64,000 nt of DNA from positions 90,279,583 to 90,343,582 of the forward strand of contig NC_133390.1 in assembly GCF_047511655.1 (NCBI RefSeq), in the 5' to 3' direction. A program made the translations under genes and the position numbers. Each line of letters starts with the position of its first letter. Within the stretch, counting starts at the first letter, position 1. The DNA comes from Castor canadensis. Taxonomy: Eukaryota; Chordata; Mammalia; Rodentia; Castoridae. Positions 36,675 to 48,160 of this stretch are shown here, in pieces. Below the pieces are notes generated by a model that was given only the letters and a program-made list of their open reading frames with translations, searched no databases and was not told the DNA's origin.

Positions 36675-37739
36675 TTTTCAGCTGAAACGTTAAGGATATT
36701 CTTTTACTATGAGTGGTTATTGTTTCCAAGCCCCAGTGTTACTGGGCAGGGAGGGTGGAGTTGCCTTGCATGGAAAAAAAAATCTATTGTGATGTCAAAT
36801 AACAAAACACAAATAGTTTTGTCAACCTCCAGTGCACTCTTCTTTCAAATGCAACTTTTAAACTATCTTATATTAATGAACACCAGCACTGGAAAGGTCC
36901 TTGACACCCTTGTTAGGCAAGCCTGCCATTCTTTAATAGTTTGGAAAATACCAATGGAAGATGGTAGCAATTTATAGATTTTTTAAAATAAAATTCTGAC
37001 ATTTAAACTTGAACAAATCTTTCATTTTATCAGATACATATTATAAATTCATAGATTTGCAAATTCTCTTGGATATGATCTCAGATATCATCTTATGCAA
37101 ATAAGGGTGACGTTGTATGAAGTTATTCAGTGATTTATCCAAAGTCACATAGGAAATGAGCATCATAATCAAGACAACTGCTTAGGTTCCCAGTTATTTC
37201 TTTCAACATGTAAATGCTGTCCACTGCAGTAGTTACCAATTGAAGTAGATGGTCCTTTACAGTAAGACCTCCTTCTCTGAGCCCCTGTCTTTCTGGTTGG
37301 AGATGTATTGTCCTAGAGTGAACCTAGACACACTCTGGTCCAAGGAGACTTTGTCTCAATGGTGCTAAGGTTTAGAATAGGAAGACAGAGATTGAGTGTC
37401 TGTCTTTCCTGATATTGACACTCATGAGCTGTAAAGCTTGGGAATTGTGGCACTGTTAGAAATAAGGCTTCAGTGAGGCACAGTGAAGCCCATTTACCCT
37501 AGGAGAGAAACAAGAAGGTTCAGGCAGCATCTGAGTCCTTGGCTCCAGATTTCCAGCTACTACCCACAGTGGGAATCTCCAGGATCCTCCCATTTCTTTT
37601 GCTTAGATCAGTTTGACTGTATTTCTGTCATTGCCAACCAGAATATACCTACTGAATATCTAAAGGATTTATAAGAACAACATAAATCCCCAAGTACAGG
37701 CAAATCAACATTGAGTCTCTGCATTAGGTGTAGAAATAT

Positions 37740-37920
37740 GTTTTTTTTTTTATTCTAACAGTCCTATGGAGCTGGATTTATTTTCTCTATTTTTCAGATT
37801 AGAGAATTGAAAGAACCCATGCCGAGTCAGAAGGCTAGGACATACCTGCATTAGAGCTGGAATTCAGATGGTCAGATTCCAAAATCTTTACTTCTTCCAA
37901 TGAATTGCATTGCCTCCAAT
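37740..37920 (+). repeat. MIR-like SINE relic
   Basis: 'ttttcagattagagaattga' ... 'attagagctggaattcagat' ... 'gaattgcattgcctcc' follows the order of MIR core blocks. Confidence 0.5.
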
Positions 37921-38525
37921 TCAGTATGATCTATGTTTTGGTACTTAAAGTGTGATATGGAGACTAGCAGTGCTGGCATCACCTTGTTAGAAAGGAAGAA
38001 TCATGGTCCTGACTGCAGATCTACTGAGACATTATCTACATTTAAAAAAGATTACCAGGTAATTTGTGCACATGTTAGAGTTTGAGAAGCGAAACCAATG
38101 CCTGGGGGTCAGAGAGAATTAAACTGGACAACTTTGAACTATAACCTAACATTTAAGAATCATTGCATTCATTCTTAGAATGGATAAAATAATTCCTACC
38201 TCACTAGATAGTACCTGCCAAAGTAGGTTCTTTTTACAAGCTAGTGTCCTTTCCTTCCAACATTAGATGAACATATTTTTCTTTCTATTTTTGGATAGAT
38301 TGATAAGCACCCACACAGAGTGGCAGATAAGAATATACAGATATCAAATGAAAATGCATTTCCCTAAAATAGTACAGTGACTGAAAGGGTTAATGGTCAG
38401 AAGGAAGTATGGTTTGACTTTCTTTGTCACATGGGCACAATTACTGATGTCAAAGCAAAGAAACAGCTGGAAGATAACTGGTATGAATAAGGGAGGCAAC
38501 ACAAATGAGAGAAGAGACAGAGGGA

Positions 38526-38529
<4 letters not shown>

Positions 38530-38577
<48 letters not shown>
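38530..38577. repeat. (GA)n microsatellite
   Basis: About 24 uninterrupted GA units; the Arg/Glu and Leu/Ser repeat frames across it are by-products. Confidence 0.97.
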
Positions 38578-38581
<4 letters not shown>

Positions 38582-39194
38582 GAGAGAGGGAGAATTATTT
38601 CCAGTGTTCTGGTTGCAAAGCCTAAATTTGATAATCTGACAACTCACAGGGTACAGAGGAGGAATGTGGTTGGTTATCATGATGAAGATAATTTCTTCTT
38701 TTTCTTCTGTATTGATAGATCTGCCCACAAGGAAGAGCATAGAATTCTAGCAACAGTACATGGAGACAATAAAGTATTTTAAATGTCTTAGTATAGTGCA
38801 AGACTATGGTAATCTTTCTATATTATACTTAAAATATAATAAATTTTATTTTCTGAACCCAAAAGAATATTTTGTGCTCTTTAACAATGTTAATAATATA
38901 TTGTACTTATGATAAAAAAATCACAAAATCTTAGTGAAGGTCATTAAAGTCTTGAATCATTGTAGAATGTCAGAAAAGGAATGTTGTAAGTTAAAATTCC
39001 AAAGGAATTTTTCTTGGGAAATTTGACAGTGTGATTTTTAAGTTAGTCAGGAAGTAGAAACAGAAAATAATGGCAAGGAAGCAAACAAACAATAAAATAA
39101 AACTCAGTAAGGAGATACTTTTTATTTTTAGCAAAGTAATCTAAACTGTTTAAAGACTCAAACAGAGAGAGGGAGAAAGTGGGGGGAGGACTTG

Positions 39195-39500
39195 TATTAG
39201 TTTTGCATAATGAATTATCTCAAGTTTAGCATCTTAAAAGAACATTCATTATCTCCCATAGTTCCTGTGACTGAGAGTCTGGGAGTGGTTTAATTGAGTG
39301 GTTCTGACTCAGGTTCACTCATGGGGTTATGACCCTGTTGGGGCTGCAGTTGTGGAAGGCTTGAGTAGGGATGGAGGATCACCTTCCCGTCACTCACATG
39401 ACTGTTGGCAGGAGATCCCAGTTCACTAATGTGTGCATCTCCATAGGGCAGTTTGAGTGGGGCATGGCCTCAAAAAGTGAAGATCTTAGTCTTTAGAAGT
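39195..39500. mobile_element. Old mammalian interspersed repeat, LTR-like
   Basis: Second copy of the family at 19959-20440, sharing 'cttgag...ggatggaggatcacc' and 'tgactgttggcaggagatcc'-type blocks. Confidence 0.5.
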
Positions 39501-39512
39501 AGTTCTTTTAGG

Positions 39513-39578
39513 GCTGGGAATGTGGCTCAAGCGGTAGAGTGCCTGCTTAGCCCTGAATTCAAATCCCAGTACTGAAAA
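39513..39578 (+). repeat. ID-like SINE, internally deleted
   Basis: Plus-strand copy lacking the anticodon-like middle ('gtggctcaagcggtagagtg' then 'aattcaaatcccagtactga'). Confidence 0.8.
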
Positions 39579-40146
39579 AAAAAAAGTAGTCATTTTATGT
39601 AAAATACTCAGTATCTAAATCCAAGTCAGTTAACTTATCACTGTTAATATTGGATGTTTTGTATTTTATATTTGCGATATAAATATAATGTTTAATATTT
39701 GTCAGCATTCTTTTACACAAGGAATTCCTAAATTGCTTTTAAAAAATGTAGCTCTAGTTCTTTTGGGAATTTCAAATTCTTATCTCAGGAGCAAATGTCT
39801 CCAGAAGCAAATACTAAGTTTTGTTTTGTTTGTTTTCAGTTGTGTTTAATTAAACACAGTAAAGTAAGCATGTCTCAGAATCACTTAACACAATACAGGA
39901 AGGGATGTTTGGTCCTAGCATTGTTTAACACAGGAGCAGAGAATTACATAGGTTTAATTCTCAGATCTATGAATGAAAGTATATGGGTTTTGGCATAGAT
40001 GAACCTACTGATAACTGTGACCTTGGAATTAGGATAGACTTCACAGAGGAGATGCCATATTAGCCAAGGCCTAAAAGATTAATAAATTTATTTTGGTCAA
40101 AAATATTCTAAGTAGACAAAAATGAATTATTATTACCAAAATAATA

Positions 40147-40268
40147 GGTACTGGGGATTGAACCCAGGCCTCACACATGCTAAGCATTCCCTGTACCACT
40201 GGGGTTTGAACTCAGTGCCTCATGCCTGCTAGGCAGGCACTCCACCACTTGAGCCATGTCCCCAGCTC
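40147..40268 (-). repeat. Two overlapping ID-like units
   Basis: A truncated older ID-like unit runs directly into a well-preserved one; both minus strand. Confidence 0.75.
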
Positions 40269-40467
40269 TTCAAGGGGGAATTATTTTTAACATTAAGGAA
40301 CAACAGGTTGACATTCTCAAGATTATTTACATCATCAGTGAGATTATTCTCCAAAAGAGAAAATAAAGGGCAAGATCAAATAATTCTAAAAGTTAAAAAT
40401 AAAAAAAATCCTAAAAATTAAGAAATGACAATCTATCATTTTATTGCCTATTAAATAAATTGCTTTA

Positions 40468-40553
40468 GGGCTAGCGGAGTGAGTCAAGTAGAGCACCTGT
40501 TTAGCAAGCATGAGGCCCTGAGTTCAAACCTGGTACCACCAATAAATAAATAA
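40468..40553 (+). repeat. ID-like SINE
   Basis: Plus-strand copy ('tttagcaagcatgaggccct') ending in an AATAA-type tail. Confidence 0.85.
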
Positions 40554-40633
40554 ACTGCTTTATATATCTCTGCATTGGAGATATGCTATTTGTTTTCTTC
40601 TGTTTAAGACTTTTTGTGTATAATATGACATGA

Positions 40634-40983
40634 TGTCTTAGTCTTTTTTTTTTTGTTTCTATAATGGAATACCTGAGACTATGTATTTTATAAAGGAAAG
40701 GAGTTTATTTAGCTCATGGTTCTGGAGGTTGGAAGTCCAAGATCAGGAGGATGCATGTGGTGATGCATCCTAACGTGGTGGAAAAACCCAATGCTATGTG
40801 CATGCATATGAAAGAGGCAAAACACAAGCTTTGCTTTATAACCTGCTTTAGTGGTGACTAATCCAGCCCTGTGAAAACGGCATTAATCCCTCTTAATGAC
40901 CTCTTAAAGGCCCTACCCTCCAACACTGCCACAATGGCAATACAATCTCAACAGGAAGTTTGGAGACAAACTATATTCAAACC
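40634..40983 (-). mobile_element. MaLR/MLT-class LTR
   Basis: Reverse-complement LTR with 'atggaatacctgagactatg' and 'agctcatggttctggaggtt'. Confidence 0.6.
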
Positions 40984-40999
40984 TTGGCACATAGATATA

Positions 41000-41850
41000 G
41001 AACAATGCATAAAACAGACCAACAGCTTAATGAATTACAGTAACTTCTATTTTGTCACACATAGTATATATTCACATGCAGTTGGCCAGTGTACACTGTG
41101 TGTATATGTCTGCTAAGCAGTCATCAAACTTAGAAAGTTGATGCTAGCTTGTTGTTGGTATTGGATGGTGCATGATTCGGTCAACAAAACAGCCTTAGTT
41201 TCCTGCATAAGTTTACCTATTTCTAGAACTTCTTGCTATACTTGGATCTCCTTGGCATTTTAATTAATGATTAAAAACAATCACACAAGAACGTAAATGT
41301 ACTTGATGCACTGAACTCTACTCCTTAAAACGGCTTAAATGGTAAATTTATGTCATGTTTTCCACAGAGGAAATAATAACCAGCAAATCTTGTGCTGAAA
41401 GTACTTGAAACTAGTGGAATTTTAGAGCTGGAATCCCTCAGCTTGTCTCTCAGTGTCACCTCTGAAGATGTCCAGGTTGGCTACAAGCAGATGTGGTATC
41501 CTATGGTTAGACAGTTCTTCCTGGTCCTTCCTGTCTTGCAGGTGGGGCTCTGAGGATCGTGAAAAAGTCTCCTCCATCTTCAGCTGACTTTAGTGCAAGG
41601 GAGAGGACAGGTGTGTGCACTCCAGCAACAGGAGGCCTGGGGGGGGACACGCTCTGCTTCCATCCAGGGGCGGAAGTGCGGACAGGTGTAGCTCACAGGT
41701 TCTGTCGCAGCAACGATTGCTGGACATTTTGGCAGTTCCACTCGGCTGCGTTAGCCGGCTTCCAGCAGGCTGAGGGACCGGCTGTGATGAAAAATCTTTG
41801 GATCTCCTAGCAGGAAGATGAAAGTTGCAAAAGCTCTGCCTAGGCTCCTG
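41000..41850. other. Upstream flank of ZMAT3
   Basis: Free of recognisable repeats. GC content rises from about 41550, so part may belong to the extended ZMAT3 promoter. No exon is recognised. Confidence 0.45.
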
Positions 41851-42099
41851 CTATGGATCAACTTTCCAGGGTATGCACGCGATGCAGTCGGCTGACATTG
41901 GCGATCGTGCTTCCTGCTTGGCTCCTCTTACGCGATCAGCCCCGCACGGTCATTGCACCTGCCCCGCGCGGACCTGTCCCGCGCGCCGCAGGTCCGCGAA
42001 GATGCGGTCGCCGCCTCCGCCGCCACCCGGCCAGCTCCTCCCGGCACATGCGCAGTGGCGACGGCGCCCGGCGCCCTCAGTCTCCTCCTCCGCCGCCTC

Positions 42100-42320
42100 C
42101 CGGTTCCGCAGTCACTTCCTGCAGCTGTTTCCCTGTGGGTCGGCTTGGACTGACTTTTGACAGTCAGCCTTCAGCTGTGGAAGGGGCCTGGCGGCGGCAA
42201 GCGGAGAAAGTTGCTGGGAGCAGAGGCGGGGTTGTGCCGGTCGGGCCGGGCGCGCGGGGCGGGCGGCGGGCGTCCCCGACCGACGCGGCGCCCAGGCTGC
42301 CGGCGCGTCCCGGGGTTCCG
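42100..42320 (+). other. ZMAT3: ZMAT3 non-coding exon 1
   Basis: The donor GTGAGT at 42321-42326 follows CGGGGTTCCG inside the CpG island and is the natural partner of the exon 2 acceptor at 45765-45766. No ZMAT3 coding sequence lies here, so the exon is 5' UTR. The right border is well supported; the left border is a guess. Confidence 0.65.
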
Positions 42321-42588
42321 GTGAGTGAGTGCGGGCGACGCGGAGCTTTGGGGCGGCTGGGACCGGCGTGGGCGCGGGGTCCAGCGGCTCCTTTTCCCTG
42401 CTGGCTTCCACCTGCCTCCACGTGACGCTGCCTGCGCCGCGCTTGTTTAGCTGTTTGTTTCAAGCATTTCACGTGTGGCGTTCGGCTCGTCTGCGCGTGC
42501 AGCTCTGGGCCCTCCCACCTGCCCCGCCCGGCGGGGGCCGGGGGCTCCATCCCTGCTGATGGCAGCCTTGTGGGGCCGAGGGTGCGCG

Positions 42589-42598
42589 CGCGCGCGCA
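42589..42598. repeat. Short alternating GC run
   Basis: Ten-base alternating CG/GC tract in the CpG island, of a kind that can adopt Z-DNA. Confidence 0.6.
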
Positions 42599-43566
42599 CG
42601 GCAGCGCCGTAGGGTGTGTGTGGGCGATGCTCGAGTCTCTCCCTGTGGCTCAGGTTCACCTGTGTACACGGTGCCCCAAGATTAGGGACCGTCGTAGCGG
42701 ACACTGGAAGGCGTTCGCCAGTTCACCAAGGCCTCCTCCTCACTTTTGCGGTTTTGGAGCCTGTCCTATCACCACCTCGCCTCCGCTGATGATTTTTTCT
42801 GTTCTGATGACCTCTGAGTGATGCGCCCCATCTTTCCCTCGTGTCCAGAATTCCCAACGACAGTCTTTTCTAGTTCGCTGAGATGCCGGAAACTTGTTCT
42901 TGCATTCTGCTCTCTTTCCTCTGTAGATTTCTCCCAGTGAGAAAGCGATTGTCTTCAATACAGTATGTGAAGAGTAGGCCCCGGTCCCGTCTCGAAAACT
43001 AAGTATGCTGTGACAGTTCGTGTTCTCTAAACGGGGTACATCGGGAGCTTTGTTTTCTGTAGTGTTCTCGCAACCCCTTTCTGAACTGGAACCTTAACCA
43101 CCCATAAATCCTTCACTGATGCCACGGCAAGCATCAAATTGAATGGTTTTTAAGATCTGAGGAATGTTTATAATAGTCTTCAAATTAGTTTCTTTTAAAT
43201 AAATGCAGCAGTTGATCGGATCTGAGTCACATGTTTTGGGTCTGAGGACTTAGTTTTATTTTATATGTGTGTGTGTGTATGCAAATTTTTGTTTGCAGTG
43301 TACTGATAATACCTGTTATAAATGTCATGTAGATATCTGTTTTGGGAGTTAACATTATCATGTCGATTGTTGAATATAAACCGAAGAAATAACTTTGATA
43401 TATCTAGCCACTCTTTAAACATTATAAATATAAAATACAATAATAGTTAAGTCTATACTGTAATTTTTTCCCTTTAATTCCATTCTGCTGGACGGAGACC
43501 TTTTGTACCTCTTCACTCTGAGACGAAACCTTTTTGGTGGAAACCTGTAGGTAATACTGGGGGAAA

Positions 43567-43572
43567 CACGTG
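43567..43572. promoter_or_regulatory. Canonical E-box in ZMAT3 intron 1
   Basis: CACGTG, 34 bp before the p53 element. Motif match only. Confidence 0.4.
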
Positions 43573-43606
43573 TTGGAATTTCCTCAAGTGGGAGTGAGCA
43601 TTCATA

Positions 43607-43626
43607 AAACAAGTCCAGGCATGTCT
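43607..43626. promoter_or_regulatory. ZMAT3: p53 response element in ZMAT3 intron 1
   Basis: AAACAAGTCCAGGCATGTCT consists of two RRRCWWGYYY half-sites, both perfect, with no spacer. This is the strongest arrangement for p53 tetramer binding. ZMAT3 (Wig-1/PAG608) is an established direct p53 target, and the site lies 1.29 kb into intron 1, a common place for such elements. Confidence 0.88.
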
Positions 43627-43952
43627 TGGCGATTGGTAGCATTTGGTTTTCTGTTTTTATTGCTGATTTCTTTTATCCAGGTGTTTTGACATCCTTCTCC
43701 ATCTTTCTCTGATGACCCAGCAGCATGCTTGTGGCAATTTAGCACGAGAATGACTGTGTAGGTGTTATGTGTAGCCTTCAGCATTATCAATTATTATGAT
43801 TAGGTAGTTAGTTAAACTTTTTAAAAAGCTAGTCTTTGCCTCTTTAGGTTTCCATTTAAAAATGTCTCTGTCTTTGCTTGATTTAATTAAGAGAAATAAT
43901 ACCATTATATTTATTTAGATTTTTTTCTAAATCTGTATTGCTTTGCTTGTGT

Positions 43953-44034
43953 GTGTGTGTGTATACTGGGGTTTGAATTTAGGGCTTCCTGCTAGCTAGA
44001 CAAGTGCTCTATCATGTAAGCCACACTTCAGCCC
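43953..44034 (-). repeat. ID-like SINE with (CA)n tail
   Basis: TG run followed by a minus-strand ID-like unit; the only SINE seen in ZMAT3 intron 1. Confidence 0.8.
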
Positions 44035-45766
44035 ATGTTTTGCTTTTATGTTCCCAGAGATATGGGCAACATACTTTTGCTTAAAAGTCAAATAATATTA
44101 TTATATTTCTAAGTATTGTGATTAGTGAAAAGTATTGTTAAATTCTGACTAATAATTTATTCATTTTGTCCTTAACTACATTATTTCCCAATCGCAGTGA
44201 TTTCCTCTCCTGCCCCAGATCCTGAATTTGGAATAAATTTTTTTCAGTGCTGTATATTTATCAAATGTGGTACAATATACTATTAGCTTTTCAAAACTTC
44301 ATTCATTTTAATAAGGTGATTATTGCCATAATGGACACATTTCCATTGTCGATGGAAAATTTCATCAGCTTAAAATAGCTACATTCTGTTGACTAAGAAA
44401 AGAGGTTTTAATAATATTGAGAGTGTGGAGGGAATTGAAGATTTTGAAATAAGGATTCTAATTTGGGTTAATTAGAATCTTGGGAACTCAAGGGTGTACT
44501 GCGGTTCACTTTGAGATACTCAGAATTAAAAGATGCTATCCAAGTGGGAGGCAGGAGAAATCATAGATAAAGATTGAAGAGGGAGTAGAACATACCTTTT
44601 TTTTTTTTTCCTGAGGGAAGTAGAATGAAGACTATCAGTTATTTAGGAAGAGGGGGAAAGAAGTAGTTTGAAGACTAAGGACCTGAAATTATAATAGAGC
44701 TTATGATAGCTTATGACTTGTTACTTTCACAGACAATTAACAACCTGGATACCTTATTTTGTGCAGATAATTTATCTCATAAAGGAGAAAAAGTATTTTG
44801 GTTTTACAAAGGACTCCTGTGTATAGTTTAAGGCTGTATGAGGTGGCCTATAGCGAGGGCCTACAGTGAGCAGCCTGAATGGGGATTGAGGTGGCTCGGT
44901 GAAGACAGGTTTGTCTACAGGGTATAGTGCCTCGGGTGAGCACTAACTAGATAGTTGTTTCCCACCGAGGAACATGGGCCCAGTGTTTCCAGGTCATCCT
45001 TTTACCAAGGGATGTCACAAATCTCTTGGTATTTAAATATTGACAACTAATTCTATTTAAAAATGAGTGCAAAACAAAGCACTGTATATTCCCAACAGCA
45101 CATCTATGACTGGATGTGGCTCATAGGCTGTCTGTTCCAACTCTGCTGTAAGGAATCATTTACTCAAATACTTAAGTATTGCTAGCTGATCAGAAGAAAC
45201 ACCTTTTATTAATTTGTTACATTTTAATTCTGGGTTATTTCTGTAGTTCCTTAACATTATCTGCTTGTAGAAGTGCTTTAATGGTCCTGTGAAGTGATAA
45301 TGTTTTTCACCTTTTTGATATCTTTTGGATGGAAAAGAGATGTGCTAAGATTCTTAGCTAGAGTCTTTTTTGTTTTGTTCTGACTATGCCTGATTATCAC
45401 CAAGAGTGTTTAAGTGTGCCTGAGGGAAGGGGTCTGGACTAGGTGACCTTTGATGTCCATTTCAGCAATGTGACTTTTGGATTTAATTAGCCATGGATGC
45501 AATGCTGTTAATGTTCATGGGCCAGAGGGATGGCAGTTGGAGCTGTGCCATGCACCGTAAAGCCAAATTCATGAAGCATTCCCAGTGGTGGAAGAGCATT
45601 GTGTCACTGTGAATTCACGGGCAGGAGAAGTCTGCTGTCTGGGGCGAAGGAAAGAAGTCTCAATGATGAGGTTGGAGAAGTAGAGGAAAGAGTCAGAGGG
45701 TGTTGTCGTTTACATGTCATGTTGATGAGGTCTTTTTTTTAAGTGCTTGTTTTGCTGTTGATTTAG

Positions 45767-46093
45767 ATTTGAAGACTCAACTTCTCATCGCTCACTGGAT
45801 TATGCCCAAGGCTTTTTTGCCCAATGATCCTCCTGCAACACGCTGGGCTTCCTCAACCTAAGCGGCCCTCATCCTCTCCTCCTATGTCAGTGGCCACCAG
45901 GTCTACAGGAACCTTGCAGCTTCCACCACAGAAGTCTTTTGGGCAGGAGGCTTCCTTGCCTCTGGCAGGGGAAGAAGAGTTACCTAAAGGAGGAGAGCCA
46001 GACTCGGCCCTGGAGGAGCTATGTAAGCCCCTGTATTGCAAACTCTGTAATGTCACCTTGAATTCAGCGCAGCAGGCCCAGGCGCATTATCAG
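45767..46093 (+). other. ZMAT3: ZMAT3 exon 2
   Basis: Acceptor AG at 45765-45766 and donor GTAAGG from 46094. The first 57 bases are 5' UTR and the remainder codes. An upstream ATG at 45802 opens a 19-codon frame that overlaps the true start and stops at 45859-45861. Confidence 0.93.
45824..46093 (+). CDS. ZMAT3: ZMAT3 coding exon 2 (residues 1-90)
   Basis: Encodes the N-terminal 90 residues of ZMAT3, a nuclear/nucleolar zinc-finger protein that binds double-stranded and AU-rich RNA, affects mRNA stability and splicing, and acts as a p53-induced tumour suppressor. The stretch PPMSVATRSTGTLQLPPQK and the end of the exon match human ZMAT3 as remembered; differences cluster in residues 8-17. 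Residues 1-65 are proline-rich and disordered. At residues 70-87 begins the first matrin/U1-type zinc finger: C-x2-C, then x12 to its first histidine. The reading frame ends on a complete Gln codon, so the splice phase is 0. The start context is weak (C at -3, A at +4). The gene continues in exon 3. Confidence 0.96.
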
Positions 46094-46410
46094 GTAAGGG
46101 AAGAAAAGTAAATGAGGAAGTACTGAGTGGGGTGAATGTTTCAGGCCCTGCCTGTTTAGCAATTGCGCCTTCAGATATGACCAACTGTGCCTGGAAAATC
46201 AAGATGGCTTAGAGAAATCTAAGTATTTATTTGACTAAAAGCATAATGTTTCTCCTTTAAACATAATTATCATTTTTCATACAATGGATTTTGACCTCCT
46301 ACACTAAAGCTGTGTGGCATTTGATAGTTTACTATGTGAGCAAGTATAAACCTATATGCTTGTGATTAAACCTGTGTTCCTAAGGATAACAGGTATTTAA
46401 AACATGATCT

Positions 46411-46695
46411 ACCAGGCTGGTGATATGGCTCAAGCCTGTAATCCTAGCTACTAGGGATGTGGAAATCCGGGAGAATGGTGGGTCAAAGCTAGCCTGGGCA
46501 AAAAAGTTCTCATGATCCTATCTCAACCAGTGGCTGGGCACAGAGGCACACCTGTCACCCCCACCTATATCGGGAGGCACAAATAGGAGGACTGGGGTCC
46601 CTATCTTCAAAATAATAAAGTGAAAAGGACTGGGGGTGTAGCTCAAGTAGTAGAGTACCTTTGTAGCAAGCACAGCTCCTAGTACTGTCAAACAA
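46411..46695 (+). repeat. B1-B1-ID compound SINE
   Basis: Two B1-like units (46411-46525 and 46530-46625) followed by an ID-like unit (46630-46690), all plus strand. Confidence 0.75.
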
Positions 46696-46973
46696 AAACA
46701 TAATGCACCAAACTCAATTCAGTGTAAAATTGTTTAGAAGCTAATATAGGTTGCATCAGTTCAAGGTGGTCCCCATATAACTCTTAGACTTTTCACATTT
46801 CCCCTTATTTTCTTCCAATATATCTTATCACAGCTGAGGAAAACACAGATGTCTTTTTGTAATAAGAATAAAATGACGTTCAATTATTGAATCCTGTCCT
46901 TCACTCATAATAAACATATTCTGATTTCTTTTAGCCCATTAGTTTGAACTGATACTTTTAAGATTTCAAGTTT

Positions 46974-47135
46974 TTAGCTGGTGTCTCATACCTGTAATCC
47001 TAGCTCCTCAGGAGGGAGAGATCAGGAGTATCATGTTTTGAAAATACCCTGGCTGGAGAAGTAGCTCAAGAGGTAGAGTGCATGCCTAGCAAGCATGAAG
47101 CCCTGAGTTCAAACCCCAGTGCTGACAAAACAACA
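46974..47135 (+). repeat. B1+ID dimeric SINE, internally deleted
   Basis: The B1-like part lacks its 3' half and is joined to a full ID-like unit. Confidence 0.8.
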
Positions 47136-47189
47136 AGATTGAAAGCTTTTACTTCCATGTAGAATAGCTAATGGAAAGGACCATTTTTT

Positions 47190-47266
47190 CTTTTTTTGTG
47201 GTCCTGTGGTTTGAACTCAGAGCCTCACACTCACTGTTCGTCCACTTGAGCCACTCTGCCAGCCCT
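47190..47266 (-). repeat. ID-like SINE
   Basis: Minus-strand copy with a small internal deletion. Confidence 0.75.
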
Positions 47267-47280
47267 TGAAAGGACCATTT

Positions 47281-47300
47281 TATTTATTTATTTATTTTTT
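47281..47300. repeat. (TTTA)n tract
   Basis: Five TTTA/ATTT units followed by a T run. Confidence 0.85.
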
Positions 47301-47452
47301 TTTTGATATGAGAGATTACATTTAACACCTCTTTAAAAAAATTTTTTTTGAGGGGGAAAGGAGTACCTCCTCTGTGGAAAGGACCATTTTAATGAGTATC
47401 ATTACCTAAGAAAATTAAATTTTGGCTGGAAAAAAGCTGTAGTGTTTCTTTC

Positions 47453-47520
47453 TTTTTTTTTTTTTTTTTTTTGTCAGTACTGGGGTTGGAACTCAGGACC
47501 TCATGCCCTCCATCGGCCCT
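47453..47520 (-). repeat. ID-like SINE fragment
   Basis: Long T run followed by the first half of a minus-strand ID-like unit. Confidence 0.75.
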
Positions 47521-48084
47521 TTTTATTCTGGATTATTGCCTGCATAAAATTATGCAATTTCCCTTTTTAGAGAAAAAAGACCTGGAAAACTCCACTGAAT
47601 GAAGGGATATCTTCTGGGCCATAACTGATTTGACTATTTATTATCTGCATGAATGTCTCTAATAAATAAGACAGCATGGAAGGCTGCTGTTATAAAGGTG
47701 TTTCTTCTATAGTGCCTCTACAACTTTCTCCAACTTACAATTTTTGTTTACTCTGTGTATTAAGTCTTTTTGTTTCTTTCTGCTTTAATCCTGAATATTG
47801 ATAATTGTATCACATTGTGATTGTGCATCAGAAGTATTTTGATGCTAAATTGTTTTCTCTGGTACTTAGGGGGAAGACACAGTATGGTTCTTCCCTGGGG
47901 TTCCCATTGTTTGGGTTTGTTTTGCCTTCAGGTGCAGAGAATTGAGTTAATTATAGCAAATTTTAGCAGGAATCATCATTGGTTGGTCAAGGTGGCCTCT
48001 GCTCTTACTTTTCATTTTCCTTTTTTCCTCAGTCCCTATTCTCATCCCCTCTGTGTACCACTCCCCACATAGTGGTTTGATTCT

Positions 48085-48160
48085 TTTTTTTTCATTTTTC
48101 TTTTATTATTCATATGTGCATACAAGGCTTGGTTCATTTCTCCCCCCTGCCCCCACCCCC
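48085..48160 (-). mobile_element. 76-bp L1 tail insertion with 15-bp target-site duplication
   Basis: Only the L1 tail complement and the last ~60 bases of the 3' UTR, essentially identical to the start of 23737-24038. TAGTGGTTTGATTCT is present at 48070-48084 and 48161-48175. Confidence 0.95.

Larger units (their letters stand above)
36690..39194. other. Intergenic DNA with MIR relics and a GA repeat
   Basis: MIR-like pieces lie near 37085-37185 and 37740-37920. The rest has no recognisable gene. Confidence 0.4.
41880..42660 (+). promoter_or_regulatory. ZMAT3: CpG-island promoter of ZMAT3
   Basis: CpG-rich block spanning the first exon. It contains an NRF1-like ACATGCGCAG (42046-42055) and several GC-box-like runs but no TATA box. 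The start site is not visible from sequence; 42040-42180 is most likely by comparison with the usual placement about 150-300 bp before the donor. Confidence 0.8.
42321..45766 (+). other. ZMAT3: ZMAT3 intron 1
   Basis: GTGAGT donor at 42321 and AG acceptor at 45765-45766. Unlike the neighbouring DNA it has only one SINE (43953-44034), which suggests constraint. It carries the p53 element at 43607-43626. Confidence 0.8.

Noticed and set aside
36353-36729. Open frames resembling a conserved protein
   Set aside because: These are ORF2 C-terminal remnants of the minus-strand L1 at 35706-36674, not a host gene.
38393-38782. 129-codon frame with long Arg-Glu repeats
   Set aside because: Produced by the (GA)n microsatellite at 38530-38577.
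40147-40268. Apparent short direct repeat array, considered as CRISPR-like
   Set aside because: It is two ID-like SINEs side by side; there are no regular spacers and the genome is mammalian.
41853-42425. 190-codon open frame at the ZMAT3 promoter
   Set aside because: Proline/arginine-rich product of the CpG island that runs through the exon 1 donor site; no known domain.
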